Under the pieces are notes generated by a model that was not told the DNA's origin, made no database searches, and was given only the letters and a program-made list of their open reading frames with translations. From positions 1-36,177 of IMG/VR virus record IMGVR_UViG_3300012931_000013: a stretch of 36,177 bases of DNA. The stretch is one strand, 5' to 3'. The translations under genes were made by a program, and so were the position numbers. The number at the start of each line of letters is the position of its first letter. Position 1 is the stretch's first letter. The DNA comes from a virus. This document shows, piece by piece, positions 1 through 6,043 of this stretch.

Positions 1-123
1 AATATGCCGCCCGTAAAGGTAGTCTCTTTGATTGTTGCCGAAAGACCAGCACGTCTTGACGTACCCACCAAAATAATCGTCGTCGTTTTTGTGCCTGTGA
101 AACAGCTCGCGCGAAATCCATGT
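1..123. repeat. Left copy of 123-bp terminal redundancy
   Basis: The first 123 bases are identical to 36055-36177. An exact overlap of this size at the two ends of a contig is the normal signature of a circular or circularly permuted genome assembled to closure. It lies inside the methylase gene, not at a terminase-type end sequence, so a packaged direct terminal repeat is less likely. Confidence 0.95.
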
Positions 124-366
124 TCGCATATCCTCGGTTACGCCGCTCGTTTGTAGGTGTCTTAACAGGTTAGCAACGCCAAGGTTTAATTCGTTATAAA
201 CCACGCGCTCAAAGCATCCGCTTTCAAGCGCGGCAAACGACACCGCCCCGCCCCCACCGAATAAGTCATAAAAATATATCGCATTAGGCTGCTCGGCGTG
301 TATTACGTCTATGATTTTTTTAGCAAGTTTCCGCTTGCTCCCCATATATGGGATACCATAATCCAT
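1..366 (-). pseudogene. D12-class DNA adenine methylase, N-terminal part
   Basis: Read leftward from ATG at 366, the 122 codons give a start MDYGIPYMGSKRKLAKKI, then the SAM-binding motif I DLFGGGGAVSFAALESG and the family block CWSFGNNQRDYLYGRHI. These are hallmarks of Dam-like D12 N6-adenine methyltransferases, which methylate adenine in short DNA sites, in phages commonly to evade host restriction. The frame passes through base 1 to 36054 and meets TAA at 36052-36054. It then continues in the same frame into the catalytic half (35650-36051). No clear ribosome binding site precedes the ATG; a second ATG eight codons in is possible. Either this is a nonsense mutation or an error at the contig end. 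Confidence 0.8.
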
Positions 367-525
367 GCGGTATGTAAACACAACTGCGCTTTTTGTCAAC
401 AACTTTTTTGTTTTTTACAGCGCATGTATGTCTTGATATTATCAGTACTTATGTTTTGTTGCTTTTTATCTTCTTTTAATAGCAATAATTTTTATGTTTT
501 ATTTTAAATTTTTTAAAAAATATGC
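367..525. other. AT-rich spacer between divergent methylase and early block
   Basis: No supported gene. The stretch is very AT-rich towards its right end (about 480-525, runs of T and A) and may act as an UP element for the early promoter at 526-554. A reading frame open across it (298-507) lacks a start with a ribosome binding site and overlaps the methylase antisense. Confidence 0.5.
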
Positions 526-554
526 TTGACAAAAATATACTGCGACACTATATT
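526..554 (+). promoter_or_regulatory. Strong sigma70-type early promoter
   Basis: TTGACA at 526-531, a 17-bp spacer, then TATATT at 549-554, preceded by an A/T tract. Transcription would start near 561 and run rightward into the early genes, stopping at the hairpin at 1282-1310. The core GCTTGACA also occurs in the promoter at 5749. Confidence 0.8.
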
Positions 555-558
555 ACTA

Positions 559-598
559 GCATAAGAGATTAAATAAAAAACAGGAGAATGAGAGATGA
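559..598 (+). repeat. Duplicated early leader, copy 1
   Basis: The 40 bp from GCATAAGAG through the ribosome binding site CAGGAG to the start codon at 595 match 875-914 with three differences. The two small early genes therefore have nearly identical translation-initiation regions. Confidence 0.85.
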
Positions 599-774
599 AA
601 AACGTGAGCATGAAAGAAGTTAAAAAAACATGGTTTGTGTGTAATGACTCTGGTGATGTAGCCGGACATGATTTGTCGAAAGAACGTGCGGAAGAAATCG
701 CGGTACAGATGAGAGAAAAACAACCAAATGATGGATGGGAAGCTCTGGATGCGTCGTCGTCTGTTATAGTATAA
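595..774 (+). CDS. Small hypothetical early protein (59 aa)
   Basis: First gene after the early promoter, with CAGGAG about 9 bases before ATG. It encodes a charged protein beginning MKNVSMKEVKKTWFVCNDSG. I do not recognise a family. From codon 53 onward the DNA is the 98-bp segment also found in the tail-fibre gene (11704-11801), so the last seven residues and the stop were probably supplied by that insertion and the original C-terminus lost. Confidence 0.6.
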   Translation: MKNVSMKEVKKTWFVCNDSGDVAGHDLSKERAEEIAVQMREKQPNDGWEALDASSSVIV

Positions 775-849
775 TTTGCACTTGTATAATATGCCGTCCC
801 AAGTGATGATTGGATATTGACTATGTCAGCTTCGGCGGTGTCTATCCGG
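752..849 (+). repeat. 98-bp copy of tail-fibre gene segment
   Basis: Identical base for base to 11704-11801, the early part of the leftward tail-fibre gene. Here the rightward early transcript would carry the strand complementary to the tail-fibre mRNA. The copy begins inside codon 53 of the 595-774 gene and ends at 849, where a different repeat starts. Confidence 0.95.
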
Positions 850-875
850 GCGGGAGGTTCTACTGCCTGAGCGAG
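850..875 (+). repeat. 26-bp copy of late-operon leader segment
   Basis: Matches 32853-32878 with one mismatch (T at 864, G at 32867). It directly abuts the 98-bp tail-fibre copy on its left and the duplicated leader on its right. At its other location it lies in the 5' leader of the leftward late operon, so the early RNA would be antisense to that leader. Confidence 0.85.
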
Positions 876-914
876 CATAAGAAGTTAAATAAAAAGCAGG
901 AGAATGAGAGATGA
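875..914 (+). repeat. Duplicated early leader, copy 2
   Basis: Copy of 559-598 with three differences, ending in CAGGAGAATGAGAG and the ATG at 911. It supplies the ribosome binding site of the second early gene but not a second -35/-10 promoter, so both genes probably depend on the promoter at 526. Confidence 0.8.
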
Positions 915-1270
915 AAACAAAAATTATTGAAACGGGTGAAATTAAAAGCCTTGCGATTTATGACAAAAATGGAATTGATTACACGCGGGATTTTATCGGT
1001 AATTATGGATCGTTAACAGACGGATCGTTTAAATACAACGACGACGACGAAGTCTATGAAACAACACAAGAAAATTTTGATTGGTGGAAAACTGTAATAA
1101 AAAATGAATCGACATTAGTCGATTTGATTGAAACTGTAAAACAAGATAATTACGACGAACATTTTGAAACTAGAATTCAACAAATACTTGATTACGCAGG
1201 CAACGATGATTTAGAGGTCTCTGCTATTACAGCTATAGCCATAATAAAAGAAACTTTTAACGTTAATTAG
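911..1270 (+). CDS. Acidic hypothetical early protein (119 aa)
   Basis: Good ribosome binding site (AGGAG, about 9 bases before ATG) and a terminator right after its TAG stop. The protein starts MKTKIIETGEIKSLAIYDKN and is rich in Asp, Glu, Trp and Tyr. Small acidic early proteins of phages often inhibit host functions (restriction, polymerase, CRISPR), but no motif here identifies a target, so function is unknown. Its TAG stop is followed by other codons without coding character, supporting TAG as a true terminator in this genome. Confidence 0.75.
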   Translation: MKTKIIETGEIKSLAIYDKNGIDYTRDFIGNYGSLTDGSFKYNDDDEVYETTQENFDWWKTVIKNESTLVDLIETVKQDNYDEHFETRIQQILDYAGNDDLEVSAITAIAIIKETFNVN

Positions 1271-1281
1271 CTCTCATTCTA

Positions 1282-1310
1282 CCCCGCGCTATTACAGGCG
1301 GGGAATTTTT
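1282..1310 (+). terminator. Intrinsic terminator after first early genes
   Basis: Perfect stem CCCCGC/GCGGGG with a 10-base loop followed by AATTTTT. It lies 11 bases after the stop of the 911-1270 gene and would end the transcript from the 526 promoter. Confidence 0.8.
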
Positions 1311-1336
1311 AAAATAAAAGCGCAAAGAAAAATAAA

Positions 1337-1501
1337 ATGAAAACGCTTGAGAACAAAATACACGCATTGCAACGACAAACGCACAAAAAATATGCCGTAC
1401 ACCCAAACAATGTAATAACCGAACGCTCGCTAAAAAGAGCTTTACATGAGTGGGGCAAACCGGCGGAATACCTTAAAAGTATTTTAAGTTGTTTGCGTTG
1501 A
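1337..1501 (+). CDS. Small basic hypothetical protein (54 aa)
   Basis: Open frame MKTLENKIHALQRQTHKKY to a TGA at 1499-1501, with protein-like composition (Lys, His, Arg; possible helices). The ribosome binding site is weak (AAAGAAA) and no promoter is evident after the terminator at 1310, so the call is tentative. It ends exactly where a relic of a tetrapeptide-repeat gene tail begins. Confidence 0.4.
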   Translation: MKTLENKIHALQRQTHKKYAVHPNNVITERSLKRALHEWGKPAEYLKSILSCLR

Positions 1502-1530
1502 AGAAAATAATACAGGAGCAGTTGTCATGA
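1498..1530 (+). pseudogene. Relic tail of a tetrapeptide-repeat gene
   Basis: The DNA before the first repeat ORF reads in frame as KKIIQEQLS and TGA, matching the conserved C-terminus VEKIIQ(G/E)QLS of the family at 3770-4768, including the internal ribosome binding site ACAGGAGC and the ATGA junction. This indicates that an upstream copy once stood here and that all but its end was deleted. Confidence 0.6.
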
Positions 1531-1844
1531 GTGTACATAATGCTGTGGTTTATGTCGTGGGTGATGCTGTGCGTAATGCTGTGGATAATGCCGTGCGTAT
1601 TGCCGTGTGGTATACCGTGCGTATTGCCGTGTGGAATGCCGTGCAACATACCGCGCGTGATGCCGTGTGGTATACCGTGAGTAATGCCGTGCGCGATGTC
1701 GTGAGTAGTGCCGTGCGTATTGCCGTGCGTGATGCCGTGCGTCATGCTGTGCGTGATGCTGTGCGTGATGCCGTAAATAAGGGCACTTACACCCGAGCTG
1801 ATATTCGGCGCGTGGAGAAAACAATACAGGAGCAATCGTCGTGA
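1527..1844 (+). CDS. VxxA-type tetrapeptide-repeat protein, copy 1 (20 units)
   Basis: After MSV, residues 4-83 are twenty consecutive four-residue units of the pattern x-x-A-V (NAV, RDAV, RIAV, WYTV), followed by the family tail KGTYTRADIRRVEK. The DNA has a 12-bp period, so other frames on both strands also stay open; this frame is chosen because of ACAGGAGC 7-8 bases before ATG and the conserved tail. Similar AVxx runs occur, to my knowledge, inside DUF6745-type proteins, and a DUF6745-like gene lies at 2871. The fold and function are unknown; a repetitive solenoid or long helix is an inference. Confidence 0.7.
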   Translation: MSVHNAVVYVVGDAVRNAVDNAVRIAVWYTVRIAVWNAVQHTARDAVWYTVSNAVRDVVSSAVRIAVRDAVRHAVRDAVRDAVNKGTYTRADIRRVEKTIQEQSS

Positions 1845-1876
1845 ATGTAGGTCCCGCATATAATGGGGTTTATTGA
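1841..1876 (+). pseudogene. Degenerate start of a further tetrapeptide-repeat copy
   Basis: Overlapping the stop of copy 1 by GTGA, a 12-codon frame reads MNVGPAYNGVY. Copy 5 at 4538 starts MNVGAVVYVV with almost the same DNA. This is a collapsed next member of the array, with the repeat body deleted. Confidence 0.5.
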
Positions 1877-1925
1877 ATATTTGTTTTTCTCGGTGCTCTG
1901 TATGTGTTTATGGTATTATGCGTAG
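1863..1925 (+). CDS. Possible 20-aa membrane peptide
   Basis: ATG with TAGGT about 9 bases upstream; the product MGFIEYLFFSVLCMCLWYYA is almost entirely hydrophobic and ends like the 41-residue membrane peptide at 2582-2707 (WYYA versus WYYAV). Very short, so it could be chance. Confidence 0.3.
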   Translation: MGFIEYLFFSVLCMCLWYYA

Positions 1926-1961
1926 TTTATGTAATTATAAAAATGTTAATAGGAGATTAAA

Positions 1962-2279
1962 ATGAAAACAACAAAAAAGTATCAGCAAGGCGATGTCCTT
2001 ATTAAATCTTTGTTTGTCCCCCCACGTGGTAAAAAGCTGGGTCACTTGATTTTACAAAAATCAGATGTAAGCGGGCATGCTCATCGCGTATCATCCGGCG
2101 TGGCGGCTCTCTATGCGACGGATAAAGCAGATGAATTTGTTCTGAAAATAACGTCGCCGACAGCTACTATATCACACGAGGAGCATAATGATATTGTTGT
2201 CCCCCGCGGTGTGTATACTGTGTATGGCGTCAAGGAATATGACCCGTTTGAAGATTTGATTCGTCGTGTCCAGGATTAA
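1962..2279 (+). CDS. Conserved hypothetical phage protein (105 aa)
   Basis: Strong ribosome binding site AGGAG before ATG. The protein has the pattern QGDVLI, then GHAHRV, HEEHNDIVVPRGVY and EYDPFED. I recall this set from many phage early-region hypotheticals: a small, probably beta-rich protein with two conserved His clusters (GHAH and HEEH) that could bind metal, cupin-like. No activity is known to me. It opens a run of small genes (2303-2707) that follow with short gaps. Confidence 0.8.
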   Translation: MKTTKKYQQGDVLIKSLFVPPRGKKLGHLILQKSDVSGHAHRVSSGVAALYATDKADEFVLKITSPTATISHEEHNDIVVPRGVYTVYGVKEYDPFEDLIRRVQD

Positions 2280-2302
2280 AAAAAATTATAGGCGGTGACA
2301 GT

Positions 2303-2389
2303 ATGATGGGTTTTTTAGTTGATGTCGTTCTGGGTGTGGTGCTGTGGGTTGGTGTATTTTTAGCTGTTAAGAGTTGCTTATCGTGGTAG
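2303..2389 (+). CDS. Single-pass membrane peptide (28 aa)
   Basis: ATG ATG start with GGCGGTGA upstream; one hydrophobic segment (VVLGVVLWVGVFLAV) followed by Lys and a short tail, a typical one-helix membrane peptide. Its stop TAG overlaps the probable GTG start of the next gene, suggesting coupled translation. Confidence 0.5.
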   Translation: MMGFLVDVVLGVVLWVGVFLAVKSCLSW

Positions 2390-2580
2390 TTAGTAAGGAT
2401 TTTATTTGTACATGTTGCGGGTTTATATTGCGCGATGAGTTTGTCGAAAATAGCACTACTAATTTTACCTGCGGAGTTTGCGGTAGTAGTATGATTATAT
2501 ATTATATGTCGAGTAGGCCTAGTGTTGTTGTCAAAGGATTTTCATACGTAAACGGGTACTCAAAGCCGCAGGGCAAATAA
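2383..2580 (+). CDS. FmdB-like zinc-ribbon protein (65 aa)
   Basis: Two Cys pairs, CTCCG and CGVCG, about 20 residues apart form a zinc ribbon, followed by a basic/aromatic tail VVVKGFSYVNGYS that resembles the ending of FmdB-type regulatory zinc ribbons. A GTG start at 2383, overlapping the previous TAG, is preferred; the frame is also open from TTG at 2374. FmdB-like proteins are small putative regulators of unknown biochemical role. A DNA- or protein-binding role is inference. Confidence 0.6.
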   Translation: MVVSKDFICTCCGFILRDEFVENSTTNFTCGVCGSSMIIYYMSSRPSVVVKGFSYVNGYSKPQGK

Positions 2581-2581
2581 A

Positions 2582-2707
2582 ATGTTTACCGAAGTTAGCG
2601 GGTTTTTATTTACGGATATTTTGCATTGTGTAATTTGGTTTTCTTGGTGTTTGTTTTTGTCAGCTGGTTTTTGGTTGTCTTTTTTGGTTTGGTATTATGC
2701 GGTCTAG
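2582..2707 (+). CDS. Two-segment membrane peptide (41 aa)
   Basis: ATG two bases after the previous stop. The product is dominated by aromatic and aliphatic residues (two hydrophobic stretches around residues 7-23 and 25-40, rich in Trp and Phe), so it is likely membrane-inserted. Function unknown. Confidence 0.45.
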   Translation: MFTEVSGFLFTDILHCVIWFSWCLFLSAGFWLSFLVWYYAV

Positions 2708-2798
2708 TTTTTTTAAAATGGCCGAGATGATATAATTTTATTTTATGGGGTCTGCCCTTAAAAAGTATACAAAGTTTTAGATGCCGTTAGCGCGGTAC

Positions 2799-2841
2799 GT
2801 GGTTTGCCTGTTTTATGTCTTGTCAGGCAAACCACATTTTT
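2799..2841 (+). terminator. Long-stem terminator before the DUF6745-like gene
   Basis: Perfect 12-bp inverted repeat GTGGTTTGCCTG/CAGGCAAACCAC with a 13-base loop, followed by ATTTTTAAAA. It separates the small-gene cluster (1962-2707) from the next unit. Because the stem is symmetrical it could also act as a processing site. Confidence 0.75.
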
Positions 2842-2870
2842 AAAATGAATATAATAAAAGGAGCTTTTAT

Positions 2871-3773
2871 ATGATAGAGAAATTGACAAAAAAGCAGGAA
2901 TCGCTGTTATCGGTTTATCGCGACAAATGGATTGCAACAGGTTTGTCAACAGTAATGCCGGAGACGGCAGAGGTTCAGAAAATCATCGATGGTGTGTATA
3001 CACAGTTGCTTAATAAACCGTGTGTGCCTGTTGTAGTATTAGACAACCCGCGCGATACGTGGCTAGCTGTGTGTATCCATGAGGGCGTTTTTAAAAACGG
3101 TGATTATAAGCAAAAACCCCCGTCACTAGTTTATCCGTTTTTAGATGGTTGTTTTATGTCGGGGTATTTTGCATTTTACGATTATTGTTTGAACGTATTC
3201 AAAATAAAAATCGACAAAATTGTTGCTGAACGTTTTGCCGCGTTCGAACGAACGTCGGAATTGTCTTTGATTTATCCGTTTGATGATGTGTGTTATGTGT
3301 GTCGTAAACCAGTTGAGATACATGTTAATAGTGCCAACCAATTGCATAACATATCCGGGGCAAGCGTTAAATATCTCGGTGGTTTTGAGCTGTATCATCT
3401 CAACGGGGTTGTGGTTAGCAAGAAAATCGCTACAATACACGCAAAAAAAATTACTGTTGATATGGTATTATCGGAAAAAAATGTGGAGGTTCGCCGCGAG
3501 ATTTTGAGAAAAATGGGCGTAGATAATTTTGTTGCAAAACTAGGGGTAAAACCTGTTTGTATATCTCCAGATAATGTGTATGCATTGTACAATATTGTTG
3601 TCGGCGATGGTATTAACGCATACTATCTAAAAATGCTTAATCCATCTACTGGGCAGTGGCATTTTGAGGGCATTGCGTCTGAAGCTTTTGATGACGGTGT
3701 GACTATTGATAACGCATTAGCGTGGCGTGATAGTGATGCTGGCGCGTATATCCGTCCAGAGCAATTGTCATGA
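2871..3773 (+). CDS. DUF6745-like protein (300 aa)
   Basis: Ribosome binding site AAAGGAGC before ATG. Blocks match what I recall of DUF6745: an N-terminal LTKKQESLLSVYRDKWIATG, a central CRKPVEIHVN followed by Leu-His and a YxxGxELYxxNGVVV stretch, and a C-terminal ITVDMVLSEKNVEVRREIL region and tail. In relatives I recall, the middle carries long AVxx tetrapeptide runs; here that run is missing and equivalent repeats are encoded as separate ORFs directly downstream. The stop overlaps the next ATG (ATGA), and the end of the gene (GAGCAATTGTC) resembles the ends of the repeat ORFs. Function of the family is unknown. Confidence 0.65.
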   Translation: MIEKLTKKQESLLSVYRDKWIATGLSTVMPETAEVQKIIDGVYTQLLNKPCVPVVVLDNPRDTWLAVCIHEGVFKNGDYKQKPPSLVYPFLDGCFMSGYFAFYDYCLNVFKIKIDKIVAERFAAFERTSELSLIYPFDDVCYVCRKPVEIHVNSANQLHNISGASVKYLGGFELYHLNGVVVSKKIATIHAKKITVDMVLSEKNVEVRREILRKMGVDNFVAKLGVKPVCISPDNVYALYNIVVGDGINAYYLKMLNPSTGQWHFEGIASEAFDDGVTIDNALAWRDSDAGAYIRPEQLS

Positions 3774-4063
3774 GTGTACATAATGCCGTGTGGACGGCTG
3801 TGCGTAATGTCGTGGGTGATGCCGTGCATGATGATGTGGGTTATGATGTGCATAATGCCGTGGGTTATGATGTGCATAATGCCGTGGGTTATGTCGTGGG
3901 TGATGCAGTGTATGGTGCCGTGCACTGTGATGTGCGCTATGATGTGCATAATGCTGTGTGGTATACCGTGCGCTATGATGTGAGTGTTGCCGTGGACAAC
4001 AGCACTTACTCCCGAGCGGATGTTCTGCGTGTGGAGAAAATAATACGGGGGCGATTATCATGA
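3770..4063 (+). CDS. Tetrapeptide-repeat protein, copy 2 (18 units)
   Basis: MSV, then eighteen four-residue units (HNAV, GYDV, RYDV, WYTV and so on), then the 22-residue family tail ending RVEKIIRGRLS. Translation is coupled to the DUF6745-like gene through an ATGA overlap, and the tail codons contain the ribosome binding site for the next copy. Units with Asp-Val (GYDV, RYDV) are commoner than in copy 1, so the copies have diverged by unit exchange as well as by length. Confidence 0.65.
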   Translation: MSVHNAVWTAVRNVVGDAVHDDVGYDVHNAVGYDVHNAVGYVVGDAVYGAVHCDVRYDVHNAVWYTVRYDVSVAVDNSTYSRADVLRVEKIIRGRLS

Positions 4064-4269
4064 GTGTACATAATGCCGTGTGGACGGCTGTGCTTAATGC
4101 CGTGCGTGGTGATGTGGGTTATGCCGTGCATAGTGATGTGCGCTATGATGTGCATAATGCCGTGCATAATGATGTTCGCTATGATGTGAGTGTTGCCGTG
4201 GATAACAGCACTTACACCCGAGCGGATATTCTGCGTGTGGAGAAAATAATACAGGGGCAATTATCATGA
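4060..4269 (+). CDS. Tetrapeptide-repeat protein, copy 3 (11 units)
   Basis: Shortest copy: MSV, eleven units, then the tail DNSTYTRADILRVEKII. It starts with nearly the same bases as copy 2 (HNAVWTAV), and ends like copies 2 and 4, consistent with unequal crossing over in the 12-bp repeats. ATGA overlaps join it to both neighbours. Confidence 0.65.
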   Translation: MSVHNAVWTAVLNAVRGDVGYAVHSDVRYDVHNAVHNDVRYDVSVAVDNSTYTRADILRVEKIIQGQLS

Positions 4270-4541
4270 GCGTAGGTGCCGTATATAGTGTCGTGCGTAA
4301 TGCCGTGCATGATGCCGTGAGTGATGCCGTGCATAATGTCGTGAGTGATGCAGTGTACGATGCCGTGCATAATGCCGTGTATAATGATGTGCGCTATGAT
4401 GTGCATAATGCCGTGTGGTATACCGTGGGTGATGTGGGTGATGTCGTGCGCTATTATGTGCGTGTTGCCGTGGATAACAGCACCTACACCCGAGCGGATA
4501 TTCTGCGTGTGGAGAAAATAATACAGGGGCAATTATCATGA
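4266..4541 (+). CDS. Tetrapeptide-repeat protein, copy 4 (17 units)
   Basis: MSV, then seventeen units, of which two are shortened to three residues (GAV at the start and GDV near the end), followed by the common tail. The tripeptide units shift the phase of the repeat without breaking the frame, so exact four-residue periodicity is not strictly required. ATGA overlaps on both sides. Confidence 0.65.
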   Translation: MSVGAVYSVVRNAVHDAVSDAVHNVVSDAVYDAVHNAVYNDVRYDVHNAVWYTVGDVGDVVRYYVRVAVDNSTYTRADILRVEKIIQGQLS

Positions 4542-4768
4542 ACGTAGGTGCCGTGGTTTATGTCGTGCGTAATGCCGTATATGATGTCGTGCGTAATGCC
4601 GTGGTTTATGTCGTGGGTGATGTCGTGCGTAATGCTGTGGATAATGCCGTGCGTATTGCCGTGTGGTATACCGTGCGCTATGATGTGAGTGTTGCCGTGG
4701 ATAACGGCACTTACACCCGAGCGGATATACGTCGCGTGGAGAAAATAATACAGGAGCAAACAAAATAA
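4538..4768 (+). CDS. Tetrapeptide-repeat protein, copy 5 (13 units)
   Basis: MNV and GAV, then twelve four-residue units (RNAV, VYVV, RIAV, WYTV), then the tail ending IIQEQTK. It shares its start with the relic at 1841 and its RNAV-DNAV-RIAV-WYTV order with copy 1, so copies 1 and 5 are closest relatives. It ends the array, followed by the ribosome binding site of the single-strand-binding gene. Confidence 0.65.
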   Translation: MNVGAVVYVVRNAVYDVVRNAVVYVVGDVVRNAVDNAVRIAVWYTVRYDVSVAVDNGTYTRADIRRVEKIIQEQTK

Positions 4769-4794
4769 ACTATATAACACAAAGGAGGCCGTAA

Positions 4795-5424
4795 ATGGCA
4801 AAAACAATTCTAATTAAGGATGTTCGGTGCATATACCCGAATTTGACAGAGGCAAAGGCTTACAAGAACGGAAAACCGAAATACTCCATTTCGTTTATCT
4901 TCCCCAAAAAAGACAAAGAACGTTACAAAGAAATTTCGGACATTATCAAGTCAGAGGTTGCAAACTCAAACCTAAAAGAAGGCCAAAAAAAGCAGGCACT
5001 GAAACAAGCCCTCGATTTTAATGAAGGCACAAATAAATATTGCCTCATTAAAGACGGTGATATTGTAAATTTGCAACGCGGCGACCTTGCCGATAAAGAG
5101 CCTATACCGGCTTTTGAGGGCCAATACGTTGTTAAATTCCCGAGACCAAAAGATTTTGGGGTTGCGCGCGTTGTAGACCGCTCAAACAACAAAATTGAGT
5201 TGGGTGACATTCGGTCGAAAATACAGTCAGGTTATTGGGTTAACCTCGCCGTGACTGCCCGCGTGTATGTTAGTAAAGAGTCAGGTGAGGCGGGTGTCGC
5301 GTTTACTTTGCAGGGTGTTCAGTTTGTGAAAGAAGATGAAATCTTTGGCGTGAGTAATCCGTTTGAAGCGTTTGAAGATGCTGATGAACCGGAAACAAAA
5401 GACGATTCTAGTCCTTTTAATTGA
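4795..5424 (+). CDS. DUF2815-family single-strand DNA-binding protein (209 aa)
   Basis: Strong ribosome binding site AAAGGAGG. The sequence pattern (MAKTILIKDVRCIYPNL, then a Lys-rich SISFIFPKKDKE, a central SGYWVNLAVTARVYV and an acidic C-terminus ending DDSSPFN) fits DUF2815 phage proteins, which are OB-fold single-strand DNA-binding proteins of the T7 gp2.5 type. They coat ssDNA during replication and recruit partners through the acidic tail. It opens the replication module, followed by nuclease and polymerase. Confidence 0.85.
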   Translation: MAKTILIKDVRCIYPNLTEAKAYKNGKPKYSISFIFPKKDKERYKEISDIIKSEVANSNLKEGQKKQALKQALDFNEGTNKYCLIKDGDIVNLQRGDLADKEPIPAFEGQYVVKFPRPKDFGVARVVDRSNNKIELGDIRSKIQSGYWVNLAVTARVYVSKESGEAGVAFTLQGVQFVKEDEIFGVSNPFEAFEDADEPETKDDSSPFN

Positions 5425-5430
5425 TTTTAA

Positions 5431-5457
5431 GGCGGGGTAACACCCGCCAAACTTTTT
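5431..5457 (+). terminator. Terminator after the single-strand-binding gene
   Basis: Stem GGCGGG/CCCGCC with a 6-base loop, then AAACTTTTT. It falls between the SSB gene and the GTG start at 5471, so it would reduce read-through into the next gene, allowing more SSB than downstream products. Confidence 0.7.
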
Positions 5458-5470
5458 AGACGAGGTTAAT

Positions 5471-5713
5471 GTGGCTAAACAAGCTAAAAAAAATAGTGTA
5501 TCAAAACAGCGCGCCGCTCGGATAATACATTATTACCCGCGAAACAAAGAAGACGCCGCTTTTATCGAGAAAAATATTGAGTTGTTGCGGCTTTGCGCTG
5601 ATGACGGTAAATTAAAAAGTGGCGATGTCGTGGCAACAATACTGCGGATTGCAATGTCCGATGATAAAACGTTAAACTATATCCGGGCATCTTTACGTAA
5701 TGCCGGTAAATAA
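5471..5713 (+). CDS. Small basic hypothetical protein (80 aa)
   Basis: GTG start with CGAGGTTAAT upstream; the overlapping ATG at 5469 is in another frame. The N-terminus is Lys/Arg-rich (MAKQAKKNSVSKQRAARI) and the rest looks helical, with a segment SGDVVATILRIAMSDDKTL that could be a small dimer or DNA-binding unit. No family recognised. Its position within the replication module suggests a nucleic-acid role, by inference only. Confidence 0.65.
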   Translation: MAKQAKKNSVSKQRAARIIHYYPRNKEDAAFIEKNIELLRLCADDGKLKSGDVVATILRIAMSDDKTLNYIRASLRNAGK

Positions 5714-5748
5714 AGGTACGGTTATTTTAAAAAATTTAAAAAACAAGC

Positions 5749-5777
5749 TTGACAAGAATGCGTTTTCTTTGTTTATT
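5749..5777 (+). promoter_or_regulatory. Early/middle promoter before the nuclease-polymerase operon
   Basis: TTGACA at 5749-5754, 17-bp spacer, TTTATT at 5772-5777. Upstream it has a TTTTAAAAAAT-like tract and GCTTGACA core very like the promoter at 526. The transcript would carry a GC-richer leader with a strong GCAGGAGG binding site before the ATG at 5822. Confidence 0.6.
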
Positions 5778-5821
5778 TAGGTATAAACGGGAGCGGCCCC
5801 AAGAGAGCGCAGGAGGTTTTT

Positions 5822-6043
5822 ATGCGAATACAAGTTATTGAGAACCCTATGGACAACGAAAAACGCGTAGAAATTTTTGAAGGTGATTATGGCGATTGCC
5901 CATTGATGTCAGACGGCTTATTTAAGACGGCCGTAGAAGTGATGATAAACACTGGTAACCCGTTTTGTTTTACCCGCATTGCCAGCGGCACTAAGTATTT
6001 TGTATATAATTTAGATGTGCTTACGGCCGAGGCGATGAAATGA
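5822..6043 (+). CDS. Hypothetical protein (73 aa)
   Basis: Best ribosome binding site in the region (GCAGGAGGTTTTT before ATG). It encodes a mixed, acidic small protein starting MRIQVIENPMDNEKRVEIF. No recognised family. The stop overlaps the next start (ATGA at 6040), so it is translated together with the following gene, first in the operon with the nuclease and polymerase. Confidence 0.7.
   Translation: MRIQVIENPMDNEKRVEIFEGDYGDCPLMSDGLFKTAVEVMINTGNPFCFTRIASGTKYFVYNLDVLTAEAMK

Larger units (their letters stand above)
3770..4768 (+). repeat. 12-bp coding minisatellite array
   Basis: About 1 kb of DNA built on a degenerate 12-bp unit of the type AATGCCGTGCGT or GATGTGCGCTAT, interrupted four times by the non-repetitive 66-bp tail and start junctions. 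The period equals four codons, so gain or loss of units keeps the frame. A shorter block of the same unit lies at 1527-1785. Confidence 0.85.

Noticed and set aside
1-123. True direct terminal repeat used for packaging
   Set aside because: The repeat falls inside the methylase gene and its length suits assembler overlap; the terminase type favours headful packaging.
513-878. Leftward 121-aa ORF sharing sequence with the tail fibre
   Set aside because: It is the copied 98-bp tail-fibre segment plus antisense of the small early gene, with no promoter or ribosome binding site on that strand; it is a duplication, not a gene.
1473-1859. Leftward ORFs of His-rich repeats (HGITHGI, RHYARHH types), also at 3623-4807
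   Set aside because: Mirror frames of the 12-bp repeats; they lack ribosome binding sites, and only the rightward frame has conserved starts, tails and ATGA coupling.
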